In this document: positions 24,326 through 33,046 of the stretch, in pieces
How positions within the stretch are numbered: position 1 is the stretch's first letter
Layout: every line of letters begins with the position of its first letter
Source of the DNA: Nitriliruptoraceae bacterium
GTDB lineage: Bacteria > Actinomycetota > Nitriliruptoria > Nitriliruptorales > Nitriliruptoraceae
NCBI GenBank assembly: GCA_003558435.1
Contig: PWLR01000063.1
Span: 1-64,000 of the forward strand
DNA: 64,000 nt
Reading direction: 5' to 3'
Made by a program: the position numbers and the translations under genes
The notes under the pieces: generated by a model
Told to the model about the DNA's origin: nothing
What the model saw: only the letters and a program-made list of their open reading frames with translations
The model's database searches: none

Positions 24326-26065
24326 TCAGGAGTTGCTGGAAGCCCAGGATCCGGCGCGACGCTCATCGGCCACACCGCTCACCGTCCCGGTCGCACGGTC
24401 GACGACCAGCGCCTGCATACCACCGAAGTACTCGGTGGTGGGCACGGTGTAGGTGATCTCGTAGCCACGGCTCGCGAGTTCGTCCTCCACCCCGTCCGGC
24501 AGTGAGTCCTCGACCTCCAGGTCCCGGACCTCGAGGTGGTAGCGGCCGTTGCTGACCGCCGCCTCGATGTCCTGGCCATTGCTGGCCCAACGCGCGATGA
24601 CCTGGGCGGTGACGAACGGGATACGACGTCCCCCGGCGGAGCCGATGCCCAGCACCCCGTAGTCGTCCTGGGCGAGGATGGTGGGGGTGATGAAGCTGCG
24701 GGGCCGCTTGCCCGGCGCGACCGCGTTGATCGATTCCGGGTCGGGCGAGAAGTTCTTCAGCTGGTCGTTGAGGAAGATCCCGGAGACCGACAACCCGGAG
24801 CCGAAGAAGTTGCTGAGGGTGTTGGTGAGCGAGACCATCGCGCCGTCCTCGTCGACGACGACCACGTGGGTGGTGTCGGTCTCCGTGGTGAAGCGGACCT
24901 CTTCCTCGTCGGGCAACTCGACGAACCCGTCCGGAGGGATCCTGGCGGCCAACTCATCCGTGCGCTGGCGGTCGACGATCTGCTCCAGCGGTACGTCCTC
25001 GATGGTCGGATCGCCCACGTTCATGCGGCGGTCGCGCTGTGAGAGCCGGTAGGCCTGCGCCATGGTGTGCATGCCGTCCGCCGAGTCGAGGTCGAGGTCG
25101 TCGATCCCGCGCTGCTCGGCGATCTGCAGCGTCTGGACGAGCGCCGTGCCGGAGATCGGCGGCGCTCCGGAGATGACGTCGTAACCGGCGAACGAGCCGA
25201 CCGCCGGTTGCACCTCGGCGACCTCGTAGGCTTCCAGGTCCTCGATGTCGAGGCCGCTGACCTCGTCGGCGATGCGCTGACCGAGCTCGCCCCCGTAGAC
25301 CACCTCCGCGCCCTCGGTCTGGATCCTGCGCAGCACCTCGGCGTAGTCGAGCTGGCGCAACGTCTCCCCCGGCTGCACGACCTCACCACCCGGGAACAGC
25401 CCGGGCAGCAGGTGGATCGGCATGCGGAAGGCCGCGTCGCGGGCCCGCTCGTGGAGGTAGGGGTCCACCTCGAAGCCGTCCTCGGCGTAGCGCGCGGCCG
25501 GCTCGATCAGATCCTCCAGCGCGATCGAGCCGTGAGCCCCGTGGATGTACTCCATCCCGGCGGCGAACCCCGGCACACCGATGTTGTTGGCGGGACGTTC
25601 ACCCGACAGCGGGGCCGTCTCCCGGTAGTCGTAGGCGAGTGGCGCTTCGCCCGGTTCCTGCAGCAGCATGGCACCGCCACCGCCGACCCCGGAGCCGAAG
25701 GGCTCGACGACCGACAGGGCGTAGGACACCGCGATGGCGGCGTCGACCGCGTTGCCCCCGGCGGAGAGGACCTCCATGCCGACCTCGACGGCCAGGGGGT
25801 GGCTCGCGCTCACGCCGTACGCACCGAGCGGCTCGACGTCCGGCTCGGCGGCCGTCACCGGATCGCCGTTGCCCGGCGCTTCACGCAGCTCCAACGGGTC
25901 ACGGTCCTCCACCGGCGGTGCGTCGTCGGGTCCGACGGCGACCTCCTGGTCGAGGAACTCGGCACGTTCCTCGGCCAGACGCGGCCGCTCGTAACGGGCC
26001 ACAGCCACCAAGCCGATCACCACGATCACGGCGAGCACGTAGTTGAGCCAGCGATCGGTCATCAT
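24326..26065 (-). CDS. ggt: gamma-glutamyltransferase of the capsule operon (PGA-processing)
   Basis: 579 residues, with a single N-terminal membrane anchor (about 7-22) and the rest outside. A full GGT fold: substrate-binding Arg148 in DYRETAPLSG, FGSGVGGGGAMLL, and the self-cleavage site TDTTHVVVVDEDGAMVSLTN, where Thr398 should become the N-terminal nucleophile of the small subunit. GSAGGRRIPFV near the C-terminus also fits. Its start overlaps the capA stop, making it the fourth gene of a poly-gamma-glutamate operon. It thus occupies the position of CapD/PgsS, which anchor or trim the polymer. Glutathione breakdown is the alternative role. Confidence 0.9.
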   Translation of the reverse strand: MMTDRWLNYVLAVIVVIGLVAVARYERPRLAEERAEFLDQEVAVGPDDAPPVEDRDPLELREAPGNGDPVTAAEPDVEPLGAYGVSASHPLAVEVGMEVLSAGGNAVDAAIAVSYALSVVEPFGSGVGGGGAMLLQEPGEAPLAYDYRETAPLSGERPANNIGVPGFAAGMEYIHGAHGSIALEDLIEPAARYAEDGFEVDPYLHERARDAAFRMPIHLLPGLFPGGEVVQPGETLRQLDYAEVLRRIQTEGAEVVYGGELGQRIADEVSGLDIEDLEAYEVAEVQPAVGSFAGYDVISGAPPISGTALVQTLQIAEQRGIDDLDLDSADGMHTMAQAYRLSQRDRRMNVGDPTIEDVPLEQIVDRQRTDELAARIPPDGFVELPDEEEVRFTTETDTTHVVVVDEDGAMVSLTNTLSNFFGSGLSVSGIFLNDQLKNFSPDPESINAVAPGKRPRSFITPTILAQDDYGVLGIGSAGGRRIPFVTAQVIARWASNGQDIEAAVSNGRYHLEVRDLEVEDSLPDGVEDELASRGYEITYTVPTTEYFGGMQALVVDRATGTVSGVADERRAGSWASSNS

Positions 26066-27351
26066 CGGCTGGCCCCTTCCTCGTCGGCCCAGCCGTCGGC
26101 CAGATCGTCGCCCAGGTCGCCGGCCAGGTCGCCCGGCTCATCGTCGGCCACGGCCTCACCGAACAGGACGTGTCGGTGGTCGATCTCCGCGACCAGGCTC
26201 TGACCCTCGCGCTGGAGGTCGATCCCATCCCCTCCGCGCAACCGTTGGAAGATGCGTTCGCGTCGGTAGGTGCCGAGCGGTCCCGACACCACCCTCGGCG
26301 TGCCCTCCCGGATGTAGGTGGGGACGAACTCCACCCGTGCCATACCGTCCTCGCCCAACTCGTAGCGGGCGATCGCGGTCTCGCGGGTCCGCGACCACCC
26401 CTGGTCGAACACGAAGTTGCCGAGGCTGTGCAGCACGAGGGTGTTGCCGATCATCTCGACGGGCAGCAGCACGTGGGGGTGAGCGCCGACGATGATGTCG
26501 GCGCCCGCGGCGGCCATGTCCTCGGCCATCTCACGCTGTTCTGCCCGGACGCGCAGGTCGTACTCCTCACCCCAGTGCACGTGGGCGATGACCAGGTCCG
26601 CCTCCCGGCGGGCCTCCTGCAACATCGGACCGAACGTATCCACCTCCGCCTGCAGCACCCCACCCTGGAACGCGCGGGCGATGAACCCCTCGACGAACAC
26701 GTCGGTGAACGACAGGGTCGCGACGGTCAGCTCACCGTGTTGTTGGTAGTCGATCTCCACCGCTGATTCGAGGTCGACGCCGGCGCCGGCGTGAGCGAGC
26801 CCGGCGGCGTCGAGCGCCTCGATGGTGTCGCGGATCCCCGGGATACCGTGATCCATCGCGTGGTTGTTCGCGAGGCTGAGGGTCGTGAACCCGGCATCGA
26901 CCAGGGCGTTCAGCGTGCGGGAGTCACTGGCCAGGTGGATCAGTTTGTCGGCCTCGGGCAGGTCGTCCTGGTCCCGGTCGCTGATGACCTGTTCCAGGTT
27001 GGCGCTGACGTAGTCACCGTCCAGCCAGGGCGTGACGTGTTCGAGCAGGGCGTCGTGTCCGCGGCGCTCGATCACCCGCTCGATGTGTCGGCCGAACATC
27101 ACGTCGCCGACCATCGCGGCGGTGAAGATCGTTCCCTCGGTCGGCTGCGGCCCGGCGGCCTGGTCGCTGGCGGCAGCCGGCGCGGCCTCGGGGAGCAATC
27201 CACCGCCCACCACCATGACCAGCAGGGCGGTGGCGACGGCACCGATCGTCGCATCACGGGCGGCGGTCGTCCGTTGCCGTCGCAGCTTGCGTTGGAGTCG
27301 ACCCCGCCGGGTCACGGTCGGAGCTTCGAAGGGCAATTCGGCGTCGGCCAT
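26062..27351 (-). CDS. capA: CapA/PgsA family poly-gamma-glutamate synthesis protein
   Basis: 429 residues with a basic N-terminus and one transmembrane helix (about 36-54); the main domain faces outward. The CapA metallophosphoesterase-like fold is recognisable by VGDVMFGRHI, ANLEQVISD, LANNHAMDHGIPG, IAHVHWGEEYD, VGAHPHVLLPVE and HSLGNFVFDQ. It is required with PgsB and PgsC for polymer export or synthesis in known systems. A roughly 75-residue C-terminal extension is acidic (DDEPGDLAGDLGDDLADGWA). It lies seven bases after pgsC and overlaps ggt by four. Confidence 0.9.
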   Translation of the reverse strand: MADAELPFEAPTVTRRGRLQRKLRRQRTTAARDATIGAVATALLVMVVGGGLLPEAAPAAASDQAAGPQPTEGTIFTAAMVGDVMFGRHIERVIERRGHDALLEHVTPWLDGDYVSANLEQVISDRDQDDLPEADKLIHLASDSRTLNALVDAGFTTLSLANNHAMDHGIPGIRDTIEALDAAGLAHAGAGVDLESAVEIDYQQHGELTVATLSFTDVFVEGFIARAFQGGVLQAEVDTFGPMLQEARREADLVIAHVHWGEEYDLRVRAEQREMAEDMAAAGADIIVGAHPHVLLPVEMIGNTLVLHSLGNFVFDQGWSRTRETAIARYELGEDGMARVEFVPTYIREGTPRVVSGPLGTYRRERIFQRLRGGDGIDLQREGQSLVAEIDHRHVLFGEAVADDEPGDLAGDLGDDLADGWADEEGASR

Positions 27352-27358
27352 GGTCCGC

Positions 27359-27814
27359 TCAGCCGAACGCGAGGCTGACGGCGAAGACCACCAGGAAGGT
27401 GGCTCCCGACAGCAACAGCGTGGAGACCATGGTGTGCGGCACGCCCTGACGGTGGATCGCGTTCGCGATCAGGCCGGGCACGATGACCCCGATCCCACGG
27501 AACTCGTACACCTCGAAGGGCATCGCGGGATACAGCGCATCGAACACGAGCTTCAACATGATGCCGACACTCAGCATCGCGACGAACCGTCGGCGGCCGT
27601 AGAGGATGACGTAGCGGTCGATGCCCCGGTCCACGACCAGGAAGGTCAGGAAGCTGAGCAGGAAGATCGCGGAGAGGAAGACCACCTGGTCGAGGACCAA
27701 TGCGAGGTAACCGGGCACGACCAGGCCTGCAGGGATGACCCCGGTGCGTTCGGCGTAGACGAGGCTCACCACGACGCCGACGACCAGGGAGAGATAGAGC
27801 TCGGTTCCGAACAT
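27359..27814 (-). CDS. pgsC: poly-gamma-glutamate synthesis protein PgsC/CapC
   Basis: 151 residues, almost entirely membrane: about five helices, beginning FGTELYLSLVVGVVVSLVYA and containing GVIPAGLVVPGYLALVLDQ, the conserved N-terminal segment of CapC, and LYGRRRFVAMLSVGIMLKLV. PgsC forms the membrane partner of the PgsB ligase in the polymerising complex. Its start shares a base with the pgsB stop at 27814. Length matches Bacillus CapC/PgsC (about 149 residues). Confidence 0.92.
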   Translation of the reverse strand: MFGTELYLSLVVGVVVSLVYAERTGVIPAGLVVPGYLALVLDQVVFLSAIFLLSFLTFLVVDRGIDRYVILYGRRRFVAMLSVGIMLKLVFDALYPAMPFEVYEFRGIGVIVPGLIANAIHRQGVPHTMVSTLLLSGATFLVVFAVSLAFG

Positions 27815-29040
27815 CAGGCGGCTCCGCGTTCGGTGAGCTGTTCGACCCGCAGATGTTCGAGTTGGGCGATGATCTCCCGACCGCCGCCGTGGAGGTTGCC
27901 GACGCCGAGCACGACCCGGCCGTCGATCCGCCCCTCCAGGGCATCCGCGAGCGCCTGCGGATCCCGGCCCGTGAGGTCGAGCGTCTCCCGGGCGTCGATG
28001 CGTCCGGCCTCGGCGGCGCGGATCACCGCCCGGGTCGAGTGGCCGGTGACGACCAACGTGTCGATGGGCAGCGAGGGCAGCACGTCCTCGGCGAACTGTT
28101 GCGTGCGGGCGATGCGGTCCTCCCGACAGTTCATGATCACCACGAGCCCCTCCGCCGGGTGCCCCCGGTCCAACACGTGCTGCCAGACGCCCAAGGTGGA
28201 CTCCGGATCGTTCGCGGGGAAGGCGTTGACGAACAGCGCCGGATCGTCGGGGTTGCCGATCGGCAGCAGCCGCGTGGCGAAGGGGTCGGCGGGCGCGGCG
28301 CGCATGCCCTCGATCGCCACGTGGTCGGGGATATCGAGATGGCGGGTGACGGCGAGGGCCAGCGCCACGTGCTCGGCGAGCACCAGGTGGTCGAAGGTCT
28401 TCAGCAGTGCGTCGTCCACCCCTGCCGGGTCGCCCACCACCACGGAGGCGCTGCGTTCCCTGGCCACGGTCAGGAAGCGTTCGAGGTGAGGCCCGGGGAC
28501 CAGCACCAGCGTGCCGTCCTCAGGGATGGTCGCGCTGAAGACCTCGGCCACGTCGGCTGCGGTCGGACCCATCTCCTCGAGGTGGTCCTCCAGAGCGTTG
28601 GCGATGACCAGTAGATTCACGTCCAGCATGCGCCGGTGGAAGGTGAGTTGGTATTCGGGGGTCACGGCCATGCATTCGGCGACGACCACGTCGGCGCCCT
28701 CCGTCGCTGCTCGGCGCATCATCTCGCGCTGTTCGCCGATGTTCGGGCCCTCCGGGCGACGGCGGATCTCCTCCTCTTCGAGGTCCCACCCACGGATCAG
28801 TCGCGCCTCGGTCCCGGTGGTCTTACCGAGCGGCCGGTACCCCCCGGCGGCGATCGCTCCGGTGAGCAGCCGGGTGACCGTCGACTTGCCGCGGCTGCCG
28901 TTGACGCTGATCCGAAGGGGCACGGCCTCGACATTGCGTCGATGCCGGAGGTGTTCCACGACCCCCGCCAGCGATAGCGACAGGATGGCGACCACGATCG
29001 CGACAAGGATGATGTCGTCAGAGGTTCCGAGATCGAACAT
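27814..29040 (-). CDS. pgsB: poly-gamma-glutamate synthase PgsB/CapB
   Basis: 408 residues, ATP-dependent amide ligase of the Mur-ligase superfamily that links glutamate through its gamma-carboxyl. One N-terminal transmembrane helix (about 10-26) precedes the P-loop SVNGSRGKSTVTRLL (about 45-59). Further motifs are TGTEARLI, VVAECMAV, ANALEDHLEEMGPT and VIMNCREDR, all expected in CapB. First gene of pgsB-pgsC-capA-ggt; an AAGGA site lies about 12 bases before ATG 29040. No PgsE was seen. Confidence 0.93.
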   Translation of the reverse strand: MFDLGTSDDIILVAIVVAILSLSLAGVVEHLRHRRNVEAVPLRISVNGSRGKSTVTRLLTGAIAAGGYRPLGKTTGTEARLIRGWDLEEEEIRRRPEGPNIGEQREMMRRAATEGADVVVAECMAVTPEYQLTFHRRMLDVNLLVIANALEDHLEEMGPTAADVAEVFSATIPEDGTLVLVPGPHLERFLTVARERSASVVVGDPAGVDDALLKTFDHLVLAEHVALALAVTRHLDIPDHVAIEGMRAAPADPFATRLLPIGNPDDPALFVNAFPANDPESTLGVWQHVLDRGHPAEGLVVIMNCREDRIARTQQFAEDVLPSLPIDTLVVTGHSTRAVIRAAEAGRIDARETLDLTGRDPQALADALEGRIDGRVVLGVGNLHGGGREIIAQLEHLRVEQLTERGAA

Positions 29041-29313
29041 CGCTGGTTACCGCTTCCTTGTCTGGACATGCGTATCGGGTCGCTCGTGTTCGACCGGCCC
29101 GGGGAACCTACGAACGGGCCCCGCCCACCACGAACGATCATCACCCCCGCGAGACCGTAGACCGAACCGTAATGAACCGAGCGGAGTCCGCCGCACGCTC
29201 ACCCGACCGAACGGGCAGGCCGCTCCTTCACGAACCGCCTCGCCTGACCAACATAGTACCGACGCCGGGCCTCCCTCGATCGGCGCAGGCCGCATCCGTC
29301 GATCTCGTCACGC
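29041..29313. promoter_or_regulatory. upstream region of the capsule operon with short direct repeats
   Basis: Read toward pgsB, this 273-bp gap carries repeated boxes: ACGAACG at 29110-29116 and 29130-29136 (20-bp phase) and ACCGTA at 29154-29159 and 29166-29171 (12-bp phase), plus a 6-bp GGCCCG/CGGGCC hairpin at 29096-29120. Capsule operons are usually regulated, so these are candidate activator sites; no clear -10/-35 was found. Confidence 0.35.
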
Positions 29314-30759
29314 CTACCGCTGGTCGCCACCGTCCTCGCGCTCGACCGCGCGCGCCTCTTCCAGCAGCCGCAACCACACCTCGGACACGGACGGGAACGG
29401 TGGCACGGCATGCCAGAGGACCTCGAGCGTGACCTCGCCCACGATCGCGATCGTGGCGGCGTGGAGCATCTCGCCCACGCCGGGGCCGACGAACGACGCG
29501 CCGACGATGACCCGGCGCTCACGATCGATCACCAACTTGGCCGTGCCATCGGTGCCCTTGCCGAGGAGCGCACCACCGGCGCTGTGGCCCACGTTGTAGG
29601 TCACCGCGAGGACGTCGACACCGGCCTCACGCGCCTCTGCCTCGGTGGCGCCGACCGCCGCGACCTGGGGGTCGGTGTAGACCACCCGCGGCACAGCGCG
29701 CTCATCCGCCCAGGCCGGGTCGACCTCGATGCCGGCGAGCGCGTCGCCGACCAGCCGCGCCTGGTACTTGCCCTGGTGGGTGAGCAGGGCGCGACCGTTG
29801 GCGTCACCGACCACGTAGAGCCAGTCGTGACCCGGGACCCGCAGGTGGTCGTCGACGGCGACGAACCCGCCTCGCGCCGGCTCGACCCCGACGGAGGCGA
29901 GCCCGAGGTCCGCGGTCGATGCCGTCCGACCCACGGCTACGAGCAGTTCGTCGCCGACCAGTTCGCGGCCGTCGCCCAAAGTGAGGGTGACCGGCCCGTC
30001 GGTGCCGTCCCGACGCACCTTCTCGGCCCTCGCACCGACCTCGATGCGGATGCCGTCGGCCTCCAACGCCGCCCGCAGTTCCTGGCCGACGTGTGGGTCC
30101 TCGTTCCCGAGCAGTCCATCAAGTGCCTCGACGATGGTCACCTCGGAGGCGCCCAGCCGCGCGATGGCCTGGGCCATCTCGACCCCGATGACGCCACCGC
30201 CGAGCACCAGCAGGCGATCCGGGACCTGCTCGATCGAGACGGCCTCGCGGTTGCCCCACGTGATGGTCTCCGCCAGCCCCGGGATCGGCGGCTCGCTGGC
30301 CTTGGTCCCGACCCCGATGACCACGCCACGGGTCGCGTTCAGGGTGGTCACCGATCCGTCGGCACCGGTCACCTCGACGCGCTTGTCACCGGCGATGCGT
30401 CCGTGTCCGCGCACCAGGGTGACGCCCGCGCCCTCCAACCAGTCGACCTGACCCTGATCGTCGAGGTTGGAAGTGAAGGTGTCCCGGTTGGCGAAGACCT
30501 TCTGGACGTCGACCTCGCCGGTGATGGCCGCGGCCGCGGCCGGTACACGTCTGGCGGCCTCCAGGGCCTCGGTCGGACGCAGCAACGCCTTCGAGGGCAT
30601 GCAGCCCCAGTAGGAACACTCGCCGCCGACGAGTTCCGACTCCACGATCGCCGCCGTCAGCCCGTTCTTGACGGCGTAGTCAGCGGCGTTCTCACCGGCG
30701 GGGCCGGCGCCGATGACCACGACGTCGAACGTCGATCCGGAGGTGCTGGGTTGGGACAT
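29314..30759 (-). CDS. FAD-dependent NAD(P) disulfide oxidoreductase (Lpd/mercuric reductase-like)
   Basis: 481 residues from ATG 30759, supported by AGGAG seven bases upstream; the open frame to 31164 lacks family similarity. FAD-binding VVVIGAGPAGENAADYA, the redox-active disulfide GGECSYWGCMPSKALLRP, the NAD(P) motif LLVLGGGVIGVEMAQAIARL, the second FAD motif YVVGDANG and a C-terminal dimerisation domain with VGEVTLEVLWHAVPPFPSVS are all present. The CSYWGC variant of the Cys-x4-Cys site (usually CVNVGC in Lpd) suggests a substrate other than lipoamide, such as a low-molecular-weight disulfide. It is divergent from egtD. Confidence 0.88.
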   Translation of the reverse strand: MSQPSTSGSTFDVVVIGAGPAGENAADYAVKNGLTAAIVESELVGGECSYWGCMPSKALLRPTEALEAARRVPAAAAAITGEVDVQKVFANRDTFTSNLDDQGQVDWLEGAGVTLVRGHGRIAGDKRVEVTGADGSVTTLNATRGVVIGVGTKASEPPIPGLAETITWGNREAVSIEQVPDRLLVLGGGVIGVEMAQAIARLGASEVTIVEALDGLLGNEDPHVGQELRAALEADGIRIEVGARAEKVRRDGTDGPVTLTLGDGRELVGDELLVAVGRTASTADLGLASVGVEPARGGFVAVDDHLRVPGHDWLYVVGDANGRALLTHQGKYQARLVGDALAGIEVDPAWADERAVPRVVYTDPQVAAVGATEAEAREAGVDVLAVTYNVGHSAGGALLGKGTDGTAKLVIDRERRVIVGASFVGPGVGEMLHAATIAIVGEVTLEVLWHAVPPFPSVSEVWLRLLEEARAVEREDGGDQR

Positions 30760-31048
30760 GTCGTCACTCCTGGTGTTCGCATGGGGATGCTCGCAGAGGA
30801 CAACTCCCGACCGCCGGGAAGCCTTCCCTTCTGCCGCCCGGACATCGTCCCGGACCCAGAGCCGGTCCCGCGGGTGGTGCGAGGGCTGGCCGCCGGGGGT
30901 GGCCCCCCGTAGTCTGGCGCCGCAACGGGCGGCCCCACCACGAGGTGGGTCTACGCCTCGGGTCCCTCCCTCCCCCGTCGATACGGGCCAACCCCTCGGC
31001 CGCGAGCCCTCGGTTCGCCGAGTGTCCGACGCGACCGCAAGGAGAACC

Positions 31049-32041
31049 GTGGACGACACAACGACACTCGCGAAGGTCACCTCGACGGAACTGACCGCTC
31101 CTCGCGAGACCCGGGAGCAACTCGCCGACGACCTCGTCGCGGCCCTGGACGAGGGACGGAGCATGCCACCGATGCATCTCTACGACGCCCACGGTTCGGC
31201 GCTGTTCGAGCGGATCACGCAGGTCGCCGAGTACTACCTGACCGGGGCCGAGGCGGAGATCCTCGCCCGCGAAGCCGATGCGATCGTGGCGGCCGTGCGA
31301 CCGCACGAGATCGTCGAGTTGGGCTCCGGTTCATCGATCAAGACCGGTGCGTTGCTCACCGCGATGCAGCAGGCCGGCACCGGACAGCGCTACGCCGCGT
31401 TGGACGTCTCCACCGCGGCTCTCGACGAAGCCGCCGAACGTCTGGCGCGCGAACATCCCCAACTGTGGATCGACAACTACACCGGGGACTTCCACACCGA
31501 CCTGAAACACGTACCGCGATCCGGCACCCGGCTGTTGCTGTTCCTCGGCTCGACGCTCGGCAACATGCGACCCACGGAACGACGAAGCCTGTTGAGAGCC
31601 GCCGCCGAGACCCTCCGTCCCGGCGATGCGTTCCTGATCGGACTGGACCTGGTCAAGGACCTGGACGTGCTGCTGCCCGCCTACGACGATGCGGAAGGGG
31701 TCGCCGCAGCGTTCGGGCTCAACCTGCTGCGGGTCATCGACCGCGAACTGGACGCCGACATCCCGCTGGAGGCGTTCCGCTACGAAGCGGTGTGGGATCC
31801 CGGCGAGGAGTGCGTGGAGATGCGCCTGGTCGCCATCCGCGACGTCACCGCCACGGTGGGGGCGCTCGACCGGACCATCACCTTCGCGGCCGGCGACCAC
31901 CTCGTGACCGAGCACTCCTACAAGTTCCGACCCGAACGTTTCGCCACCGAACTGGCCTCGCTCGGCCTGGCCATCGAGACCGTACACACCGACAGCAACG
32001 AACTGTTCGCCGCAGTACTCGTGCGACCCGACGCCGACTGA
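31049..32041 (+). CDS. egtD: L-histidine N(alpha)-methyltransferase (ergothioneine biosynthesis)
   Basis: 330 residues from GTG 31049, with AAGGAG four to five bases upstream. EgtD trimethylates histidine to hercynine, the first committed step to ergothioneine. Family features: LYDAHGSALFERITQVAEYY, LTGAEAEIL, the SAM site IVELGSGSSIKTGALL (about 88-103), LDVSTAALDEAAE, LLLFLGSTLGNM and the C-terminal HSYKF substrate motif (EHSYKFRPERFA). Length matches the mycobacterial enzyme. EgtA, EgtB, EgtC and EgtE are not next to it, so the pathway genes are dispersed or the downstream steps are done elsewhere. Divergent from a flavin disulfide reductase. Confidence 0.93.
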   Translation: MDDTTTLAKVTSTELTAPRETREQLADDLVAALDEGRSMPPMHLYDAHGSALFERITQVAEYYLTGAEAEILAREADAIVAAVRPHEIVELGSGSSIKTGALLTAMQQAGTGQRYAALDVSTAALDEAAERLAREHPQLWIDNYTGDFHTDLKHVPRSGTRLLLFLGSTLGNMRPTERRSLLRAAAETLRPGDAFLIGLDLVKDLDVLLPAYDDAEGVAAAFGLNLLRVIDRELDADIPLEAFRYEAVWDPGEECVEMRLVAIRDVTATVGALDRTITFAAGDHLVTEHSYKFRPERFATELASLGLAIETVHTDSNELFAAVLVRPDAD

Positions 32042-32090
32042 CGAGCCGACCTCGCGGCCGGCTGCCCACGAGCCCGCCACCACCCGGCCC

Positions 32091-32153
32091 CGCTGCCCAC
32101 CCGGACCCGGCCCCCGCTGCCCACCCGGACCTGGCCCCCGCTGCCCACCCGAC
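32091..32153. repeat. 24-bp tandem direct repeat, 2.6 copies
   Basis: Units beginning CGCTGCCCACCCGGAC start at 32091, 32115 and 32139, with a degenerate earlier copy near 32060. It fills the gap between egtD and the HAD gene. The period is a multiple of three, but it is not in the reading frame of either flanking gene. Confidence 0.85.
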
Positions 32154-32168
32154 CGAACCGGAGCCCGG

Positions 32169-32840
32169 ATGCCGACCGTGGAGGCGGTGCTGTTCGACGT
32201 CAACGAGACGCTGCTCGGGCTGGAGCCGGTCGCGGAGGCGTTCGCGGCCGTGGGTCTCGACCCACGGCGGCTCGACGCCTGGTTCCGCGCCGTGCTGGTG
32301 GACGGCATCGCGGCCAGCGCCGCCGGCACGTTCGCGAACTTCCCCGACATCGCCAGGCACATGGCCACCGCGGAACTGGCCGCGGCCGGTCTCCCGACCG
32401 ACGCGGGCTCGCAAGACCGGATCCTGGAGACCTTCGCCACCCTCGAGGTGCACCGCGACGTCCGGCCCGCTCTGGAGCGGCTGCATGCCGCCGGTGTCGC
32501 CGCGGTCACGCTGACCAACGGCACCGCCGGCATCATCCGAGGCGCCCTGGAGCGCGCCGGCCTGGACGAACTGGTGGCCGAAACCTGGGATGTCACCGAG
32601 GTCGGCCGGTGGAAACCGGCCCCCGAACCCTACCTCTGGGCGGCGGAGCGCCTGGCACTGGCTCCGGGACGTCTCGCACTGGTGGCGGTCCACCCGTGGG
32701 ATGTGCACGGCGCGCAGGCCGCGGGTCTGCAGGGTGTCTGGATCGACCGCCACGGCACCGGCCGCTACCCGGCCCACCTGCACCCGCCGACCGTCACGGC
32801 ACCGGACCTCGTTGCAGCCATGGGTTCCCTGATCGGTTGA
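32169..32840 (+). CDS. HAD-superfamily hydrolase (haloacid dehalogenase type II-like)
   Basis: 223 residues. All four HAD motifs are present: the nucleophile loop VLFDVNETLL (Asp9 with Asn-Glu as in type II 2-haloacid dehalogenases), LTNGT, the Lys in GRWKPAPEPYLWAAERL, and the acidic loop LVAVHPWDVHGAQAAG. An alpha-helical cap lies between motifs I and II. The class usually acts on 2-haloacids or phosphorylated metabolites; the substrate is not evident. It follows egtD by 127 bp of repeat-rich sequence, so joint transcription is possible. Confidence 0.88.
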   Translation: MPTVEAVLFDVNETLLGLEPVAEAFAAVGLDPRRLDAWFRAVLVDGIAASAAGTFANFPDIARHMATAELAAAGLPTDAGSQDRILETFATLEVHRDVRPALERLHAAGVAAVTLTNGTAGIIRGALERAGLDELVAETWDVTEVGRWKPAPEPYLWAAERLALAPGRLALVAVHPWDVHGAQAAGLQGVWIDRHGTGRYPAHLHPPTVTAPDLVAAMGSLIG

Positions 32841-32872
32841 CCCGGAACGCCCGGCGCCGCGTCCAATCCGGT

Positions 32873-32896
32873 GGGGCGCGGGGCGCGGGGCGCGGG
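32873..32896 (+). other. G-quadruplex-type repeat
   Basis: Four G-tracts (4, 4, 4 and 3 Gs) separated each time by CGC, a 7-bp GGGGCGC tandem repeat. It satisfies the standard G4 rule on the plus strand, in the gap between the HAD gene and the VanW gene. Confidence 0.6.
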
Positions 32897-32969
32897 CAGG
32901 ATCGCCGGCTCACCAGCGAATCTGCCCACGCAACCCGGCGGGCGGGTGAGCGGACCGTCGCGGTCGCAC

Positions 32970-33005
32970 GGTGGTGGCCATTCCGCCCTTCGGTGGTGGC
33001 CGTTC
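32970..33005 (+). promoter_or_regulatory. 14-bp direct repeats phased by 22 bp upstream of the VanW gene
   Basis: GGTGGTGGCCATTC (32970-32983) and GGTGGTGGCCGTTC (32992-33005) are spaced two helical turns apart, an arrangement used by response-regulator activators. A TAGCCT -10-like hexamer at 33032-33037 lies only nine bases before ATG 33047, so the message may be leaderless. Confidence 0.4.
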
Positions 33006-33046
33006 GGCCAACGGTCGGCTCGGGCCGTCTTTAGCCTCCCCGACGT

